From: Bacteroidaceae bacterium HV4-6-C5C
GTDB taxonomy: Bacteria; Bacteroidota; Bacteroidia; Bacteroidales; Bacteroidaceae
Assembly (NCBI GenBank): GCA_007896885.1
Contig: VOIU01000020.1
Coordinates: 1-64,000 of the forward strand
Length of the DNA: 64,000 nucleotides
Direction of reading: 5' to 3'
Below, piece by piece: positions 10,677-17,901 of this stretch; the stretch's first letter is position 1, and each line of letters begins with the position of its first letter. Both the position numbers and the translations under genes were made by a program. Below the pieces are notes generated by a model, which was not told the DNA's origin, made no database searches, and was given only the letters and a program-made list of their open reading frames with translations.

Positions 10677-12128
10677 ATGAGACAGTTTGGAAGAAATAAT
10701 GCCGGTGTCAGGTACTTGTTTATGCTGATATGCATGTGTTGCTTGTTTACTGCTTGTTCTGAAGATAAGGATGTGAAATATATCACAGATACCCATTTGA
10801 GTATCCTTCAGAAGAACCGTGAATCTTTGCTGTATTTATTGAATAACTCTACTTATGGTACCACTCCGGGAACCTATCCTAGTAATAGCAAAGACATTTT
10901 GAGCCAAGCAATCGCCGAATTAGATTCGTCTATTGATAAGGTGAAAAATGGAGAATTGACTGGAGAATCGGATATTGAAGGTGTTGTAGCTCATGTAAAT
11001 CAAGCAATAGACGCCTTTAAATATACCAGACTTTATAATTTGTCGGCGGAGGCTCGAGGCTATATCGAACAGTTGAATGCAAAGGCTTTGGAATATACTG
11101 CGATATTGCAAAATGCATCGCTTTGGGGCAATCATAAAGGACAGTACCCATTGACCAGCAAAGATCTCCTGCAAAAAATCATCGATAGTTTGTATGATGT
11201 TTCTGAACGCGCCATGTCCGGGACTATTGCCAATTTCACCCAAGAGCTTTTCAATGATGCCATAGAAGAGGCTGCAGACAGCATGCAAAAGATTGAAGCA
11301 ACAAAGTGGACAGAGGATCATGTGACATGGAATCTCTATGTCGATGGTAATAATGGCGGTTATATAGACTTCGGTTATAGTGATGATTATGTGAAGTTTG
11401 GTGATAATAATAATCAAGCTTTTACTATTGAGCTATGGGTTGACGTTACAGAATACTGTAATAAAGCGGGAGAAGATAACAGCACCTTCTTGTCTACAAT
11501 GACACAAAAAGATTATTGGAGCGGATGGAGAGCACAAGATCGCACCAAAGGCTTGTTGAGGACAATGGTGGCACACTGGGAAGACCAAGGACCATCTAAT
11601 CCGAGAGAGTGGGAGCCGGGATGGAAGAAGTCGGATAATTGGACCCGTAACAGATGGACTCATTACGCCTTTTTGTTTAGAGATAAGGGACTGCCGGGAT
11701 TTGATACTCCTACCGATGTGAAATGCTATTCTATGATTGATGGTGTTAGGCAAGGTGAGGTCATCCGCGTGGGCGAAACATGGCGAACTTATATTAATGA
11801 CAATAGCGTGAAGTATAGAATACCGATGACCGGATTCTGTGCACTGGATGAGGATGGCAATCGTAAGGAATGGTTCTCCGGTTATATTAAGAAAATACGT
11901 ATTTGGAAGACCAATCGTACGGAAGATCAGATTAAGCAATCTTATCTGGGTGTGGAAAGTGATGTCACAGCCAATAATGCAAATCTAGTTGCTGCTTGGG
12001 ATTTTGAAAGTACCGGAGCTATGCCTACAGGCACTGAGATCAAAGATTTGACCGGCAGACACACAGCCACACTAAAAGGTCCTGATGGGTCATACAAATG
12101 GGTTGAGTCTTCATCGATCAATCAATAA
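10677..12128 (+). CDS. LamG/concanavalin-like lectin lipoprotein (two N-terminal YG-x-YP modules)
   Basis: A 483-residue lipoprotein, start taken at the ATG at 10677. An upstream in-frame ATG at 10638 would overlap the previous gene and add a tail before the signal peptide. The lipobox is LFTAC. Two tandem helical modules follow, with STYGTTPGTYPSNSKDIL and SLWGNHKGQYPLTSKDLL. A LamG jelly roll completes the protein: YIDFGYSDDYVKFGD, FTIELWVDV, GYIKKIRIWK and LVAAWDFES. It is the last gene of the operon and is followed by a strong terminator. The likely role is surface binding of mannan. The duplicated module suggests a longer stalk than in its paralogue. Confidence 0.8.
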   Translation: MRQFGRNNAGVRYLFMLICMCCLFTACSEDKDVKYITDTHLSILQKNRESLLYLLNNSTYGTTPGTYPSNSKDILSQAIAELDSSIDKVKNGELTGESDIEGVVAHVNQAIDAFKYTRLYNLSAEARGYIEQLNAKALEYTAILQNASLWGNHKGQYPLTSKDLLQKIIDSLYDVSERAMSGTIANFTQELFNDAIEEAADSMQKIEATKWTEDHVTWNLYVDGNNGGYIDFGYSDDYVKFGDNNNQAFTIELWVDVTEYCNKAGEDNSTFLSTMTQKDYWSGWRAQDRTKGLLRTMVAHWEDQGPSNPREWEPGWKKSDNWTRNRWTHYAFLFRDKGLPGFDTPTDVKCYSMIDGVRQGEVIRVGETWRTYINDNSVKYRIPMTGFCALDEDGNRKEWFSGYIKKIRIWKTNRTEDQIKQSYLGVESDVTANNANLVAAWDFESTGAMPTGTEIKDLTGRHTATLKGPDGSYKWVESSSINQ

Positions 12129-12159
12129 GAATATTCAATAGCGTATTAGTCTAAAATAG

Positions 12160-12210
12160 AAGTCCCCATTACATTAGCCGAATGCTGTGTAAATGGGGAC
12201 TTTTTTATTT
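12160..12210 (+). terminator. Rho-independent terminator of the SusC/SusD operon
   Basis: The arms AGTCCCCATTaCA (from 12161) and TGTaAATGGGGACT (to about 12201) pair, and TTTTTTATTT follows directly. It lies about 30 bases after the stop codon of the second LamG gene. Confidence 0.85.
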
Positions 12211-12315
12211 GCTTCGTGTAAGCTGTTTTGTGATTTCATTGTAAACCCTCGGCAGGCGGTTTTTACACGGTCTGCCAAAAGGCTTACTTTATTTCTTGCG
12301 ATAACTTGTATGTGC

Positions 12316-12951
12316 TTATTTTATCTCTATCACGAACTCATCTTTGGGCACGCGAACTTTCTTCATTGTCGCAAGCCAATCGCGGTTGCTGTCCGCAACA
12401 CCTACATACATTAGTGAGACGCTTCTCAGTCCCTTTTCTCTAAGCTGTAGCACTTCATCAACCATGTCATTGTCAAAGCCTTCGGCCGGAGTAGTATCCA
12501 CCCTCAGTTCGGCTGCCTGCGCCAGTGCCAGACCCAAAGCGATGTAAGTCTGCCTTGCGGCGTGGGCAAAGTTCTCTTCTGCCGGCTGGTCGAGGTAAAT
12601 TGCTTTGATCTTGTCGGTGTAGCTACTGAAACGGCCACGTGGTAAGCCTCTTTCATCGGTGGTATAATCATATATGTGGTCTATTCTTTCAAGCGTATAG
12701 CGATCCCAAGCGGCAAAGACGATAACGTGCGAACATTCCTGCATGCATTCGGGATTTAAAGCTCCTGCACTTAGCTTCTCCTTGATTTCCTGATTCTCAA
12801 CTAAGATAACTTTGAAAGGTTGTAAACCGGATGATGTAGGAGCCAAGCGTGCGGCTTCCACAATTTTGTCTATGTCCTCTTTACTTACTTTTTTGCTTGG
12901 ATCGTATGCTTTAACGGCATGCCTCCATTGTAAATCTGCTAATAATGCCAT
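12316..12951 (-). CDS. Nitroreductase-family NAD(P)H-dependent flavin oxidoreductase
   Basis: A 211-residue protein of the NfsB/nitroreductase fold. It begins with LQWRHAVKAYDPSKKVS, which carries the N-terminal FMN-contact arginine region, continues with AARLAPTSSGLQPFKVILV, and ends with a C-terminal segment after LATMKKVRVPKDEFV. The family uses FMN to reduce nitro compounds, quinones or flavins as a homodimer. An OhrR-like repressor gene lies 77 bases upstream on the same strand, which suggests control by organic peroxides or electrophiles. Its 3' third is duplicated at the left edge of the window, with the mannan locus in between. Confidence 0.9.
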   Translation of the reverse strand: MALLADLQWRHAVKAYDPSKKVSKEDIDKIVEAARLAPTSSGLQPFKVILVENQEIKEKLSAGALNPECMQECSHVIVFAAWDRYTLERIDHIYDYTTDERGLPRGRFSSYTDKIKAIYLDQPAEENFAHAARQTYIALGLALAQAAELRVDTTPAEGFDNDMVDEVLQLREKGLRSVSLMYVGVADSNRDWLATMKKVRVPKDEFVIEIK

Positions 12952-13028
12952 AATTTTATTCTTCTGAAATAATTGTTAGTAATATAATAAACTGTGCAGG
13001 TTATGCCTGCGCAATTTTTTGTTATCGT

Positions 13029-13505
13029 TTATTCTTTTTGCCCTGTACAAGTATGCTTACCAGACCCGCTACAATCTTTCTTATGGATGATATTCAATAT
13101 CTTCTCAACCGATTCTTTAAGGGCTTTCAGCTCTTCCATAGGTACTTGCATGGACGCCATTAAGTTTTCGGGTAGGTGTTTCGCTCTTACTTTTAGCTCC
13201 TCCCCAACCTCTGTCAGTGTTATGTTTACGACACGTTCATCGCGGGTGCTCCTGCTTCTTGATACGATTCCTTTCTGTTCCAACCTTTTCAACAACGGAG
13301 TCAGCGTACCACTATCCAATCTCAACTTCTCACCAATCTGATTTACCGTCTGCTCTTTATGCTCCCACAGCACCAACATAACCAAATATTGGGGGTAGGT
13401 TAAATCGAGCTGATCTAAGAATGCCCGGTACTGGTTTATGATTTCTTTGGCCAGTGCATAAACCGGAAAGCATACTTGATTCTCCAACTTTAATAAATCT
13501 GTCAT
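13029..13505 (-). CDS. MarR-family regulator of the OhrR (organic hydroperoxide sensor) type
   Basis: A 158-residue winged-helix repressor. The start is taken at 13505 (MTDLLKLENQVCFPVYALAKE). A longer open frame to 13694 reads through AT-rich, hydrophobic, non-conserved sequence. The protein aligns by eye with Bacillus OhrR: the reactive Cys (Cys12, in LENQVC) and two tyrosines (Tyr26 in NQY, Tyr37 in LTYPQYLVML) keep the same spacing as Cys15/Tyr29/Tyr40 there. The wing carries RSTRDERVVNITLTEVG. Two extra cysteines lie near the C-terminus. It probably regulates itself and the nitroreductase downstream. Confidence 0.85.
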   Translation of the reverse strand: MTDLLKLENQVCFPVYALAKEIINQYRAFLDQLDLTYPQYLVMLVLWEHKEQTVNQIGEKLRLDSGTLTPLLKRLEQKGIVSRSRSTRDERVVNITLTEVGEELKVRAKHLPENLMASMQVPMEELKALKESVEKILNIIHKKDCSGSGKHTCTGQKE

Positions 13506-13933
13506 TTCTTTCTTTATTTTCCGCTGCAAAGATAGGTGATAATATATTGTGTGCAATATAATTGGATAAAATATTATATAATAAAATTTAATTGTCTGTC
13601 TATATATTGTGGATTCATTTAAACTGTCTGCAAAATTAAAGAATACTATAACCGGAGCTTTTGTGAATGATACACCGAATAAAAAAAATATCAAATGGAG
13701 TGAGAAATAGTGGTGTAATTTAATCTGCTAAGGAGGTTTGCTTATAGAAGACTGAAGAGAAATTTTGGGGTATTTACTTTGTAATTTTGTTTTTTATAAT
13801 TTTTAAAGTAAATATTTTAGAAAATATTACTTGTTCATTTACAGGTGTTTACCTGTTTTTTTAGCGTTAAACTGAAAAAGTCTTTGTCTGCTTGCTGAAA
13901 ACCTTTTTATTTTATGCTTGCAAAAGGAATGAA

Positions 13934-14023
13934 ATGGTATCTCGTAGAAAAATTATGAATAGCCAAAATATAAAAAACCAACACTATAGTCACGCCAAAC
14001 CTCCCACTGAAGAGGCTCCCTAA
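13934..14023 (+). CDS. Possible tiny ORF (29 aa) upstream of a terminator
   Basis: An ATG with AAGGA eight bases upstream opens a 29-codon frame beginning MVSRRKIMNSQNIK and ending KPPTEEAP, then TAA. A terminator-like hairpin starts about 33 bases later. No family is recognised. It could be a small peptide, a leader or part of a small RNA. The call rests only on the frame, the weak ribosome site and the hairpin, so confidence is low. Confidence 0.2.
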   Translation: MVSRRKIMNSQNIKNQHYSHAKPPTEEAP

Positions 14024-14055
14024 TCTTCTTATGTATAATTAAAATTTTGTTAGTG

Positions 14056-14097
14056 CCGCATACTTATGATACTTGTTTTCCAGGTATGCGGTTTTTC
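14056..14097 (+). terminator. Terminator-like hairpin without an assigned upstream gene
   Basis: CCGCATAC (14056-14063) pairs exactly with GTATGCGG (14084-14091) and is followed by TTTTTC. No annotated plus-strand gene lies before it back to 12128, so it implies a short plus-strand transcript that begins after about 13.7 kb. Confidence 0.6.
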
Positions 14098-14103
14098 TAG
14101 CGT

Positions 14104-14191
14104 AGGGCTCTGGTTCTCGTATGCAAGGGCTTTGCTTCTTGTACCGAAGGGCTGCGGTTTTCCTACCGGAGGGCTCTTGTTTTGTATCCCG
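14104..14191. repeat. Four tandem 22-bp repeats (array A)
   Basis: AGGGCT recurs at 14104, 14126, 14148 and 14170, an exact period of 22 bases. The units share a GGTT/CTTC core and a GTACCGA-like end. A second four-unit array with the same period and a related consensus lies at 38243-38330. Confidence 0.8.
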
Positions 14192-14222
14192 AATATCATA
14201 AATAATCAACTATTAAAATAAA

Positions 14223-14555
14223 ATGAATGTCATGAAACAGACAATAACTACTACTCACATTTGTGGGCGTTGCAAATGCGAACTTCCATTGGAAGAATTT
14301 TATATTAACAAAAAGTCTCAACGTCCAGATAACTATTGTAAGGAGTGTCGCAAGGAAACTAGCCGTACTCAGCGTAAGAATAGTAAGGCTTCAAACTCGG
14401 TGGAAGAGACCCGAAAATATCCGGTGATCACCGAAATTCAGGATCGTGAATCGAGGATGAAACTCATTATGCATGCGTTGGAAGTGGTGCGCGAAAGCAT
14501 TGCTCGGAAACGGAGGAAGCGTTGCAGAGGCGAATACTTTAATACAGAAAACTAA
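14223..14555 (+). CDS. Small zinc-ribbon-like protein, function unknown
   Basis: A 110-residue basic protein. The N-terminal half holds two Cys pairs: CGRCKCELP at about 14-22, with LEEFY following, and YCKECRKETSR at about 38-48. This is a treble-clef/HNH-like metal-binding arrangement, but no HNH catalytic histidines follow. The C-terminus is a charged helix ending in an Arg/Lys-rich patch (RKRRKRCRGEYF). This suggests a nucleic-acid-binding accessory protein. It lies 17 bases before the DUF4373-like gene and is probably co-transcribed with it. Confidence 0.65.
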   Translation: MNVMKQTITTTHICGRCKCELPLEEFYINKKSQRPDNYCKECRKETSRTQRKNSKASNSVEETRKYPVITEIQDRESRMKLIMHALEVVRESIARKRRKRCRGEYFNTEN

Positions 14556-14572
14556 ATAACCACATAATAATT

Positions 14573-15874
14573 ATGTCAAAGATAAAGAAGCGGGGATTGG
14601 ATTATTTCCCCATGAGTACCGAATTTGTACGTGATCGCCTTGTACACCGCATTATGAAGCGTGAAGGCGATGCGTCGTTCACCGTGCTGGTGGATGTGTT
14701 TTCATACATCTATTCCGGTGAGGGCTATTACGTTTGTGTCGACGATCTTTTCTATGAAGATCTTGCGGCCAATCTTTATGAGAAGAACGCGGATGATGTG
14801 AGACGTATTGTTCAGCTAGCTTTGGAGTATGGCATTTTTGATGCCGGACTTTTCGAGAAGAAAAAGATTCTGTCTTCTGCCGAGATACAGCGGCAGTATT
14901 TGTTTAGCACCAAGCGTCGGCTGGGTTCGCGGATGGAGCCTTGCTACTGTCTCTTGTCCGATGGAGAACTGTTAAGGGCATCCGAGAAAACTGATGAAGA
15001 AAAAATAGCTTCTGATAGTGCTGTGAAAGGCATTGGACGTGCCGAACCTCAAACTGATGATTTATCGGATAACGATGATGATGTAACATTTACCCCCATA
15101 AATGTTACATCAAGTACACATAGCATAGCACAGTATAGCATAGCACAGAATAGAAAAAACTCCACCCTCTATCCCTCCTCAGGAGGGACGGGATTTGAAG
15201 AGAAGAGAGAGGAGGTTTCCTTAAACAAAATAGAGGGTGATTCTGAAACGGGTGATTTTAGAAGAGGTGGCTCTGAAGTGGTTCATTCTGAAGCAGGTAA
15301 CTCTATGACAGGTCATTCTAAGACGGGTAATCTTGAAGCAGGTCATTCTGAAGCGGGGCATTCTGAAGCAGGTGATTCTGAAACGTGTCATTTTGAAACG
15401 TGTCATTTTGAAGGGAGGCATTCTGAAGGGGAGCATTCTAAGACAGGTAATTCTGAAACGGGTAACTTTAAAACGGGTGCCTCTGAAACAGGCAATTCCT
15501 TATTCGGTAGCAGCGGCGGGAGTAATGTAGCGGGAGAAGTCAAGTCGGCTACCGCAAAGCAAGTCTGGACGGATGAGGCTATAGGCAGCCTACAAGCTCC
15601 TGTCGACGGTATGCAACGTAATCTTAGCGGGTTGGTCTTTAGTATGCGGCAGTATCATGTGCCCCCGGGCGAGCAATATGCGGTTATTCGAAGGAGTAAT
15701 TACGGGGTTATCGGGCATCCGGTTTGGAAAGGCTTCTGTGTCTTACGTGAGAGCCATGGCAAAATCCACATGCCGGGGCGCTATCTGTTGAGCTTATGTT
15801 GCAATCGGAGTTATAAAACGGCAGAGACGGATAAGGAGAGACAGCGGGCACAAACAAAGTATTGTACAACTTGA
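14573..15874 (+). CDS. DUF4373 (Lin1244/Lin1753)-like protein with a five-residue repeat linker
   Basis: A 433-residue protein. Residues about 6-115 match the DUF4373-type N-terminal domain (GLDYFPMSTEFV, DVFSYIYSGEGYYV), known from phage and mobile-element replication-type proteins as well as from chromosomal Bacteroides cassettes. A low-complexity linker of G-[NHD]-[SF]-[EK]-[TA] repeats spans about 222-309. A C-terminal domain (about 335-410) has LVFSMRQYHVPPGEQYAVI and GHPVWKGFCVL and resembles DUF7833. The molecular role is not established. Its neighbours, a zinc-ribbon protein and an HU-like protein, suggest a DNA-related function. Confidence 0.7.
   Translation: MSKIKKRGLDYFPMSTEFVRDRLVHRIMKREGDASFTVLVDVFSYIYSGEGYYVCVDDLFYEDLAANLYEKNADDVRRIVQLALEYGIFDAGLFEKKKILSSAEIQRQYLFSTKRRLGSRMEPCYCLLSDGELLRASEKTDEEKIASDSAVKGIGRAEPQTDDLSDNDDDVTFTPINVTSSTHSIAQYSIAQNRKNSTLYPSSGGTGFEEKREEVSLNKIEGDSETGDFRRGGSEVVHSEAGNSMTGHSKTGNLEAGHSEAGHSEAGDSETCHFETCHFEGRHSEGEHSKTGNSETGNFKTGASETGNSLFGSSGGSNVAGEVKSATAKQVWTDEAIGSLQAPVDGMQRNLSGLVFSMRQYHVPPGEQYAVIRRSNYGVIGHPVWKGFCVLRESHGKIHMPGRYLLSLCCNRSYKTAETDKERQRAQTKYCTT
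15236..15499 (+). repeat. 15-bp coding tandem repeats (about 17 units)
   Basis: The linker of the DUF4373-like gene is built from degenerate 15-base units of the form GGTNATTCTGAAACG, giving pentads such as GNSET, GHSEA, GNFKT and CHFET. Because the period is a multiple of three and stop codons are rare in the unit, other frames on both strands are also open here. These are shadows and not separate genes. Confidence 0.9.
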
Positions 15875-15984
15875 TTACTGATAATGATTTGAGTAAAGGA
15901 GCTGATCAGGCTATTTGTAAATTCATTAACGCAACTTGTTAACGCGGTTTTATATATTTGGGAGTATGTTTAGGCGTGAAGTGT

Positions 15985-15992
15985 TATCTTTG
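15985..15992 (+). promoter_or_regulatory. Bacteroides-type -7 element of the HU-like gene
   Basis: TATCTTTG fits the TAnnTTTG consensus and lies 56 bases before the HU-like start codon. A TTTG at 15957-15960 could act as the -33 element, although the 24-base spacing is longer than usual. Confidence 0.5.
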
Positions 15993-16047
15993 TATTGTCG
16001 TTAAGCTTAAGACATGAATCGATTAGTTTACTTAAAATTATTTTATT

Positions 16048-16548
16048 ATGGCAGTAATTTACAAACCATTCCAATCCTCTTTCAAAAACAAAGCTGGATT
16101 GAAACTCTTTTATCCGCGTGTGGTGCAAACACGCAATGTAAGTACGGAAGCGATTGCCCGTGAAATAGCGGGATACTCTTCACTCTCATCCGGTGATGTG
16201 AAAAACACCATCGACAATCTGGTAACTGTGATGAGTCAGCATCTGCAATCTTCGGAGAGTGTCACCCTGGACGGTTTCGGATCGTTCAGGATCACTATGA
16301 AATCGGGAGGCAAAGGTGTGGAAAAAGAAAAGGACGTATCCGCTGCACAAGCTAAGATGCAGATCCGCTTCCTTCCCGCATACACCCGTAATCCAAATCG
16401 CAGTATCGCAACCCGTTCGTTGGTGACCGGTGTGAAATGTGTACGTTTCGATCTTGTCGATCAGGCCGGTAGTGGGGAAGTCCCTGGAAACGGAGATAAC
16501 GGGAATAATGGTGGCGGAAACGGCAAAGACGATAATCCGCTGGGTTAA
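16048..16548 (+). CDS. HU-like DNA-binding protein with a Gly/Asn-rich tail
   Basis: A 166-residue protein of the HU/IHF-like family common in Bacteroides. After a short N-terminal extension (YPRVVQTRNVSTEAIARE) come the HU helices and the arm-strand segment VTLDGFGSFRITM, then RFLPAYTRNPNRS. The last 25 residues are rich in Gly, Asn and Asp (GNGDNGNNGGGN). It probably bends DNA or packages the nucleoid. In many Bacteroides genomes this gene is followed by a smalltalk peptide gene, as here. Confidence 0.8.
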   Translation: MAVIYKPFQSSFKNKAGLKLFYPRVVQTRNVSTEAIAREIAGYSSLSSGDVKNTIDNLVTVMSQHLQSSESVTLDGFGSFRITMKSGGKGVEKEKDVSAAQAKMQIRFLPAYTRNPNRSIATRSLVTGVKCVRFDLVDQAGSGEVPGNGDNGNNGGGNGKDDNPLG

Positions 16549-16582
16549 TAATTTAGAAAAAGCAGAAAGGAGGTATTAAGTT

Positions 16583-16684
16583 ATGGCTATGAAAAAAACG
16601 ACTTGGGATCTTGTATTTAAGGTGATTATCGCTGTGGTTTCGGCACTTGCCGGAGCCTTGGGAGCGGGAGCTACCAACCTGTAA
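16583..16684 (+). CDS. Smalltalk-type small membrane peptide (33 aa)
   Basis: The frame encodes MAMKKTTWDLVFKVIIAVV followed by SALAGALGAGATNL, then TAA. The start is supported by a strong AAAGGAGG site at about 16566-16573, unusual in this genus. The sequence has a basic N-terminus and one hydrophobic helix with small residues, matching the smalltalk family by length and by the KKTTWDLVFKVIIA pattern. It sits 34 bases after the HU-like gene. In related cassettes an N-acetylmuramoyl-L-alanine amidase often follows; here a terminator comes next. The function is unknown. Confidence 0.75.
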   Translation: MAMKKTTWDLVFKVIIAVVSALAGALGAGATNL

Positions 16685-17010
16685 TAAGGTCTGTGATCTA
16701 GTGTATGGTTTCTCTTTTTGCGCGCGAAAAAAGAGGAACCTTTTTGGGTTGTAATTGGGGGGAGGTGTGATGAAATACTATAATCTTTTATCAATTAGTT
16801 ATATAATTTCATTTGTCTAGAGATTCATGCTTTGTCTTTAATCTTACAGAATTGGAAAGATACGGAAAAACCTTACTTTTATTAGTAGTATAAAGTTTTT
16901 TTGTGTAAATGGTCTGATATGTTATAAGAAATTATGTTAAATGAATATTTAAACATTGTTTTTATAAGAAATACAATTATAATTGTATTAACAATTATAT
17001 ATTTTAAATT
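16685..17010. other. AT-rich gap before the protease gene
   Basis: Apart from the terminator at 16708-16745, the 326 bases are very AT-rich and hold no recognisable gene. The sharp rise in AT content continues through the protease gene and points to a separate origin of this segment. Confidence 0.5.
16708..16745 (+). terminator. Rho-independent terminator of the HU-like/smalltalk unit
   Basis: GGTTTCTCTTTTT pairs with GAAAAAAGAGGAACC around a GCGCGC loop, followed by TTTTT. It lies 24 bases after the smalltalk stop codon. Confidence 0.85.
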
Positions 17011-17901
17011 ATGTTTGATCATGCAATAAATGAGGTAAGTAAATTTACTAGACCTATTCACTCTATATTACGTAATTATGGAAGCATTGAAATCATTCCA
17101 TCCACATCCACTTTATTTTTTATAAATGAAGAGGGTTATGCACTAACATGTAAGCATGTAGTAGCTGGATTACTCCAACCTGCTGATCAAGTCAACCAAA
17201 TATACCAATGTTACAAACAAGAATTTTCAACCATACCACAAAGTGGTAATAAAAAGAGAATTGCAATCAAAAACTTAGAGAATAAGTATGGATATACAAA
17301 TGAAACTACGATACAAGTGAAAAATAGCTTTATTAATTGTGTGGATAAGATGCTCCCTCTTTCATATAATTTACATCCAATTTATGATTTAGCTGTAATT
17401 AAATTTAATGGCTATTCTTCTTTATTATGTAATGAATTTCCTGTATTTAAAAAAGATTCATCCCAAATTAAAACTGGAGAATATTTATGCAGATTGGGAT
17501 TTCCTTTTCCTGAATTTAATAATTATCAATATAATTCAAATTTAGATGATATAGAATGGTTGTCAACAGGTGATAGCTCTTCTCCTATTTTTCCCATAGA
17601 TGGCATGGTTACTCGTTTTGCTGCTCTTGATGGTAAGATATCAGAAATAGAAATGAGCAGCCCTGGCTTGAAAGGTCAAAGTGGAGGTCCTCTGTTTAAT
17701 AAAGAAGGTATTGTCTATGGTATGCAGAGTAGTACAATATCTTTGCATTTAGGATTTGATATAGTAAATAAGGAAATCGCAGTGAATAATAAAAAGAAAA
17801 AAGTATCAGATTTTTCTTTTATACACCTTGGGAGATGCATTCATGTTGATGTAATAAAGGATTTTTTAAAATCATTGAATATAAAATTTTATGAAGAGTG
17901 A
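17011..17901 (+). CDS. Trypsin-like serine protease (S1/HtrA fold), no signal peptide
   Basis: A 296-residue protein with a full chymotrypsin-like triad: His49 in LTCKHVVAG, Asp126 in HPIYDLAVIKF and Ser224 in GLKGQSGGPLF. There is no signal peptide, membrane segment or PDZ domain, so it should be cytoplasmic, unlike typical DegP proteins. The gene is far richer in AT than its neighbours and stands alone between a terminator and an oppositely oriented gene. That suggests horizontal acquisition. Cytosolic trypsin-like proteases occur in several phage-defence systems, but no partner gene is visible here, so a defence role is only a possibility. Confidence 0.75.
   Translation: MFDHAINEVSKFTRPIHSILRNYGSIEIIPSTSTLFFINEEGYALTCKHVVAGLLQPADQVNQIYQCYKQEFSTIPQSGNKKRIAIKNLENKYGYTNETTIQVKNSFINCVDKMLPLSYNLHPIYDLAVIKFNGYSSLLCNEFPVFKKDSSQIKTGEYLCRLGFPFPEFNNYQYNSNLDDIEWLSTGDSSSPIFPIDGMVTRFAALDGKISEIEMSSPGLKGQSGGPLFNKEGIVYGMQSSTISLHLGFDIVNKEIAVNNKKKKVSDFSFIHLGRCIHVDVIKDFLKSLNIKFYEE

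Larger units (their letters stand above)
13506..14222. other. Intergenic region with a possible small transcript and a 22-bp repeat array
   Basis: About 700 bases carry no long gene. The left part is very AT-rich and should hold the promoter of the MarR gene. A TAATTTTG promoter-like element lies at 13782-13789. A 29-codon frame (13934-14023), a terminator-like hairpin (14056-14097) and four 22-bp repeats (14104-14191) follow and are listed separately. Confidence 0.6.

Noticed and set aside
10920..11939. Two long antisense frames in the second LamG gene
   Set aside because: They are shadows of the LamG coding sequence without motifs or ribosome sites.
13506..13694. N-terminal extension of the MarR regulator
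   Set aside because: The extra 63 residues are AT-rich and hydrophobic without conservation; the protein family starts at MTDLLKLENQ.
14104..14191. 22-bp array considered as a CRISPR
   Set aside because: The units are directly adjacent without spacers, are degenerate, and no cas gene is present.
15221..15530. Frames on both strands with MTRFRM or ILKRV repeats
   Set aside because: They come from the 15-bp repeats, whose period keeps several frames open; the DUF4373-like frame is the one with real domains.
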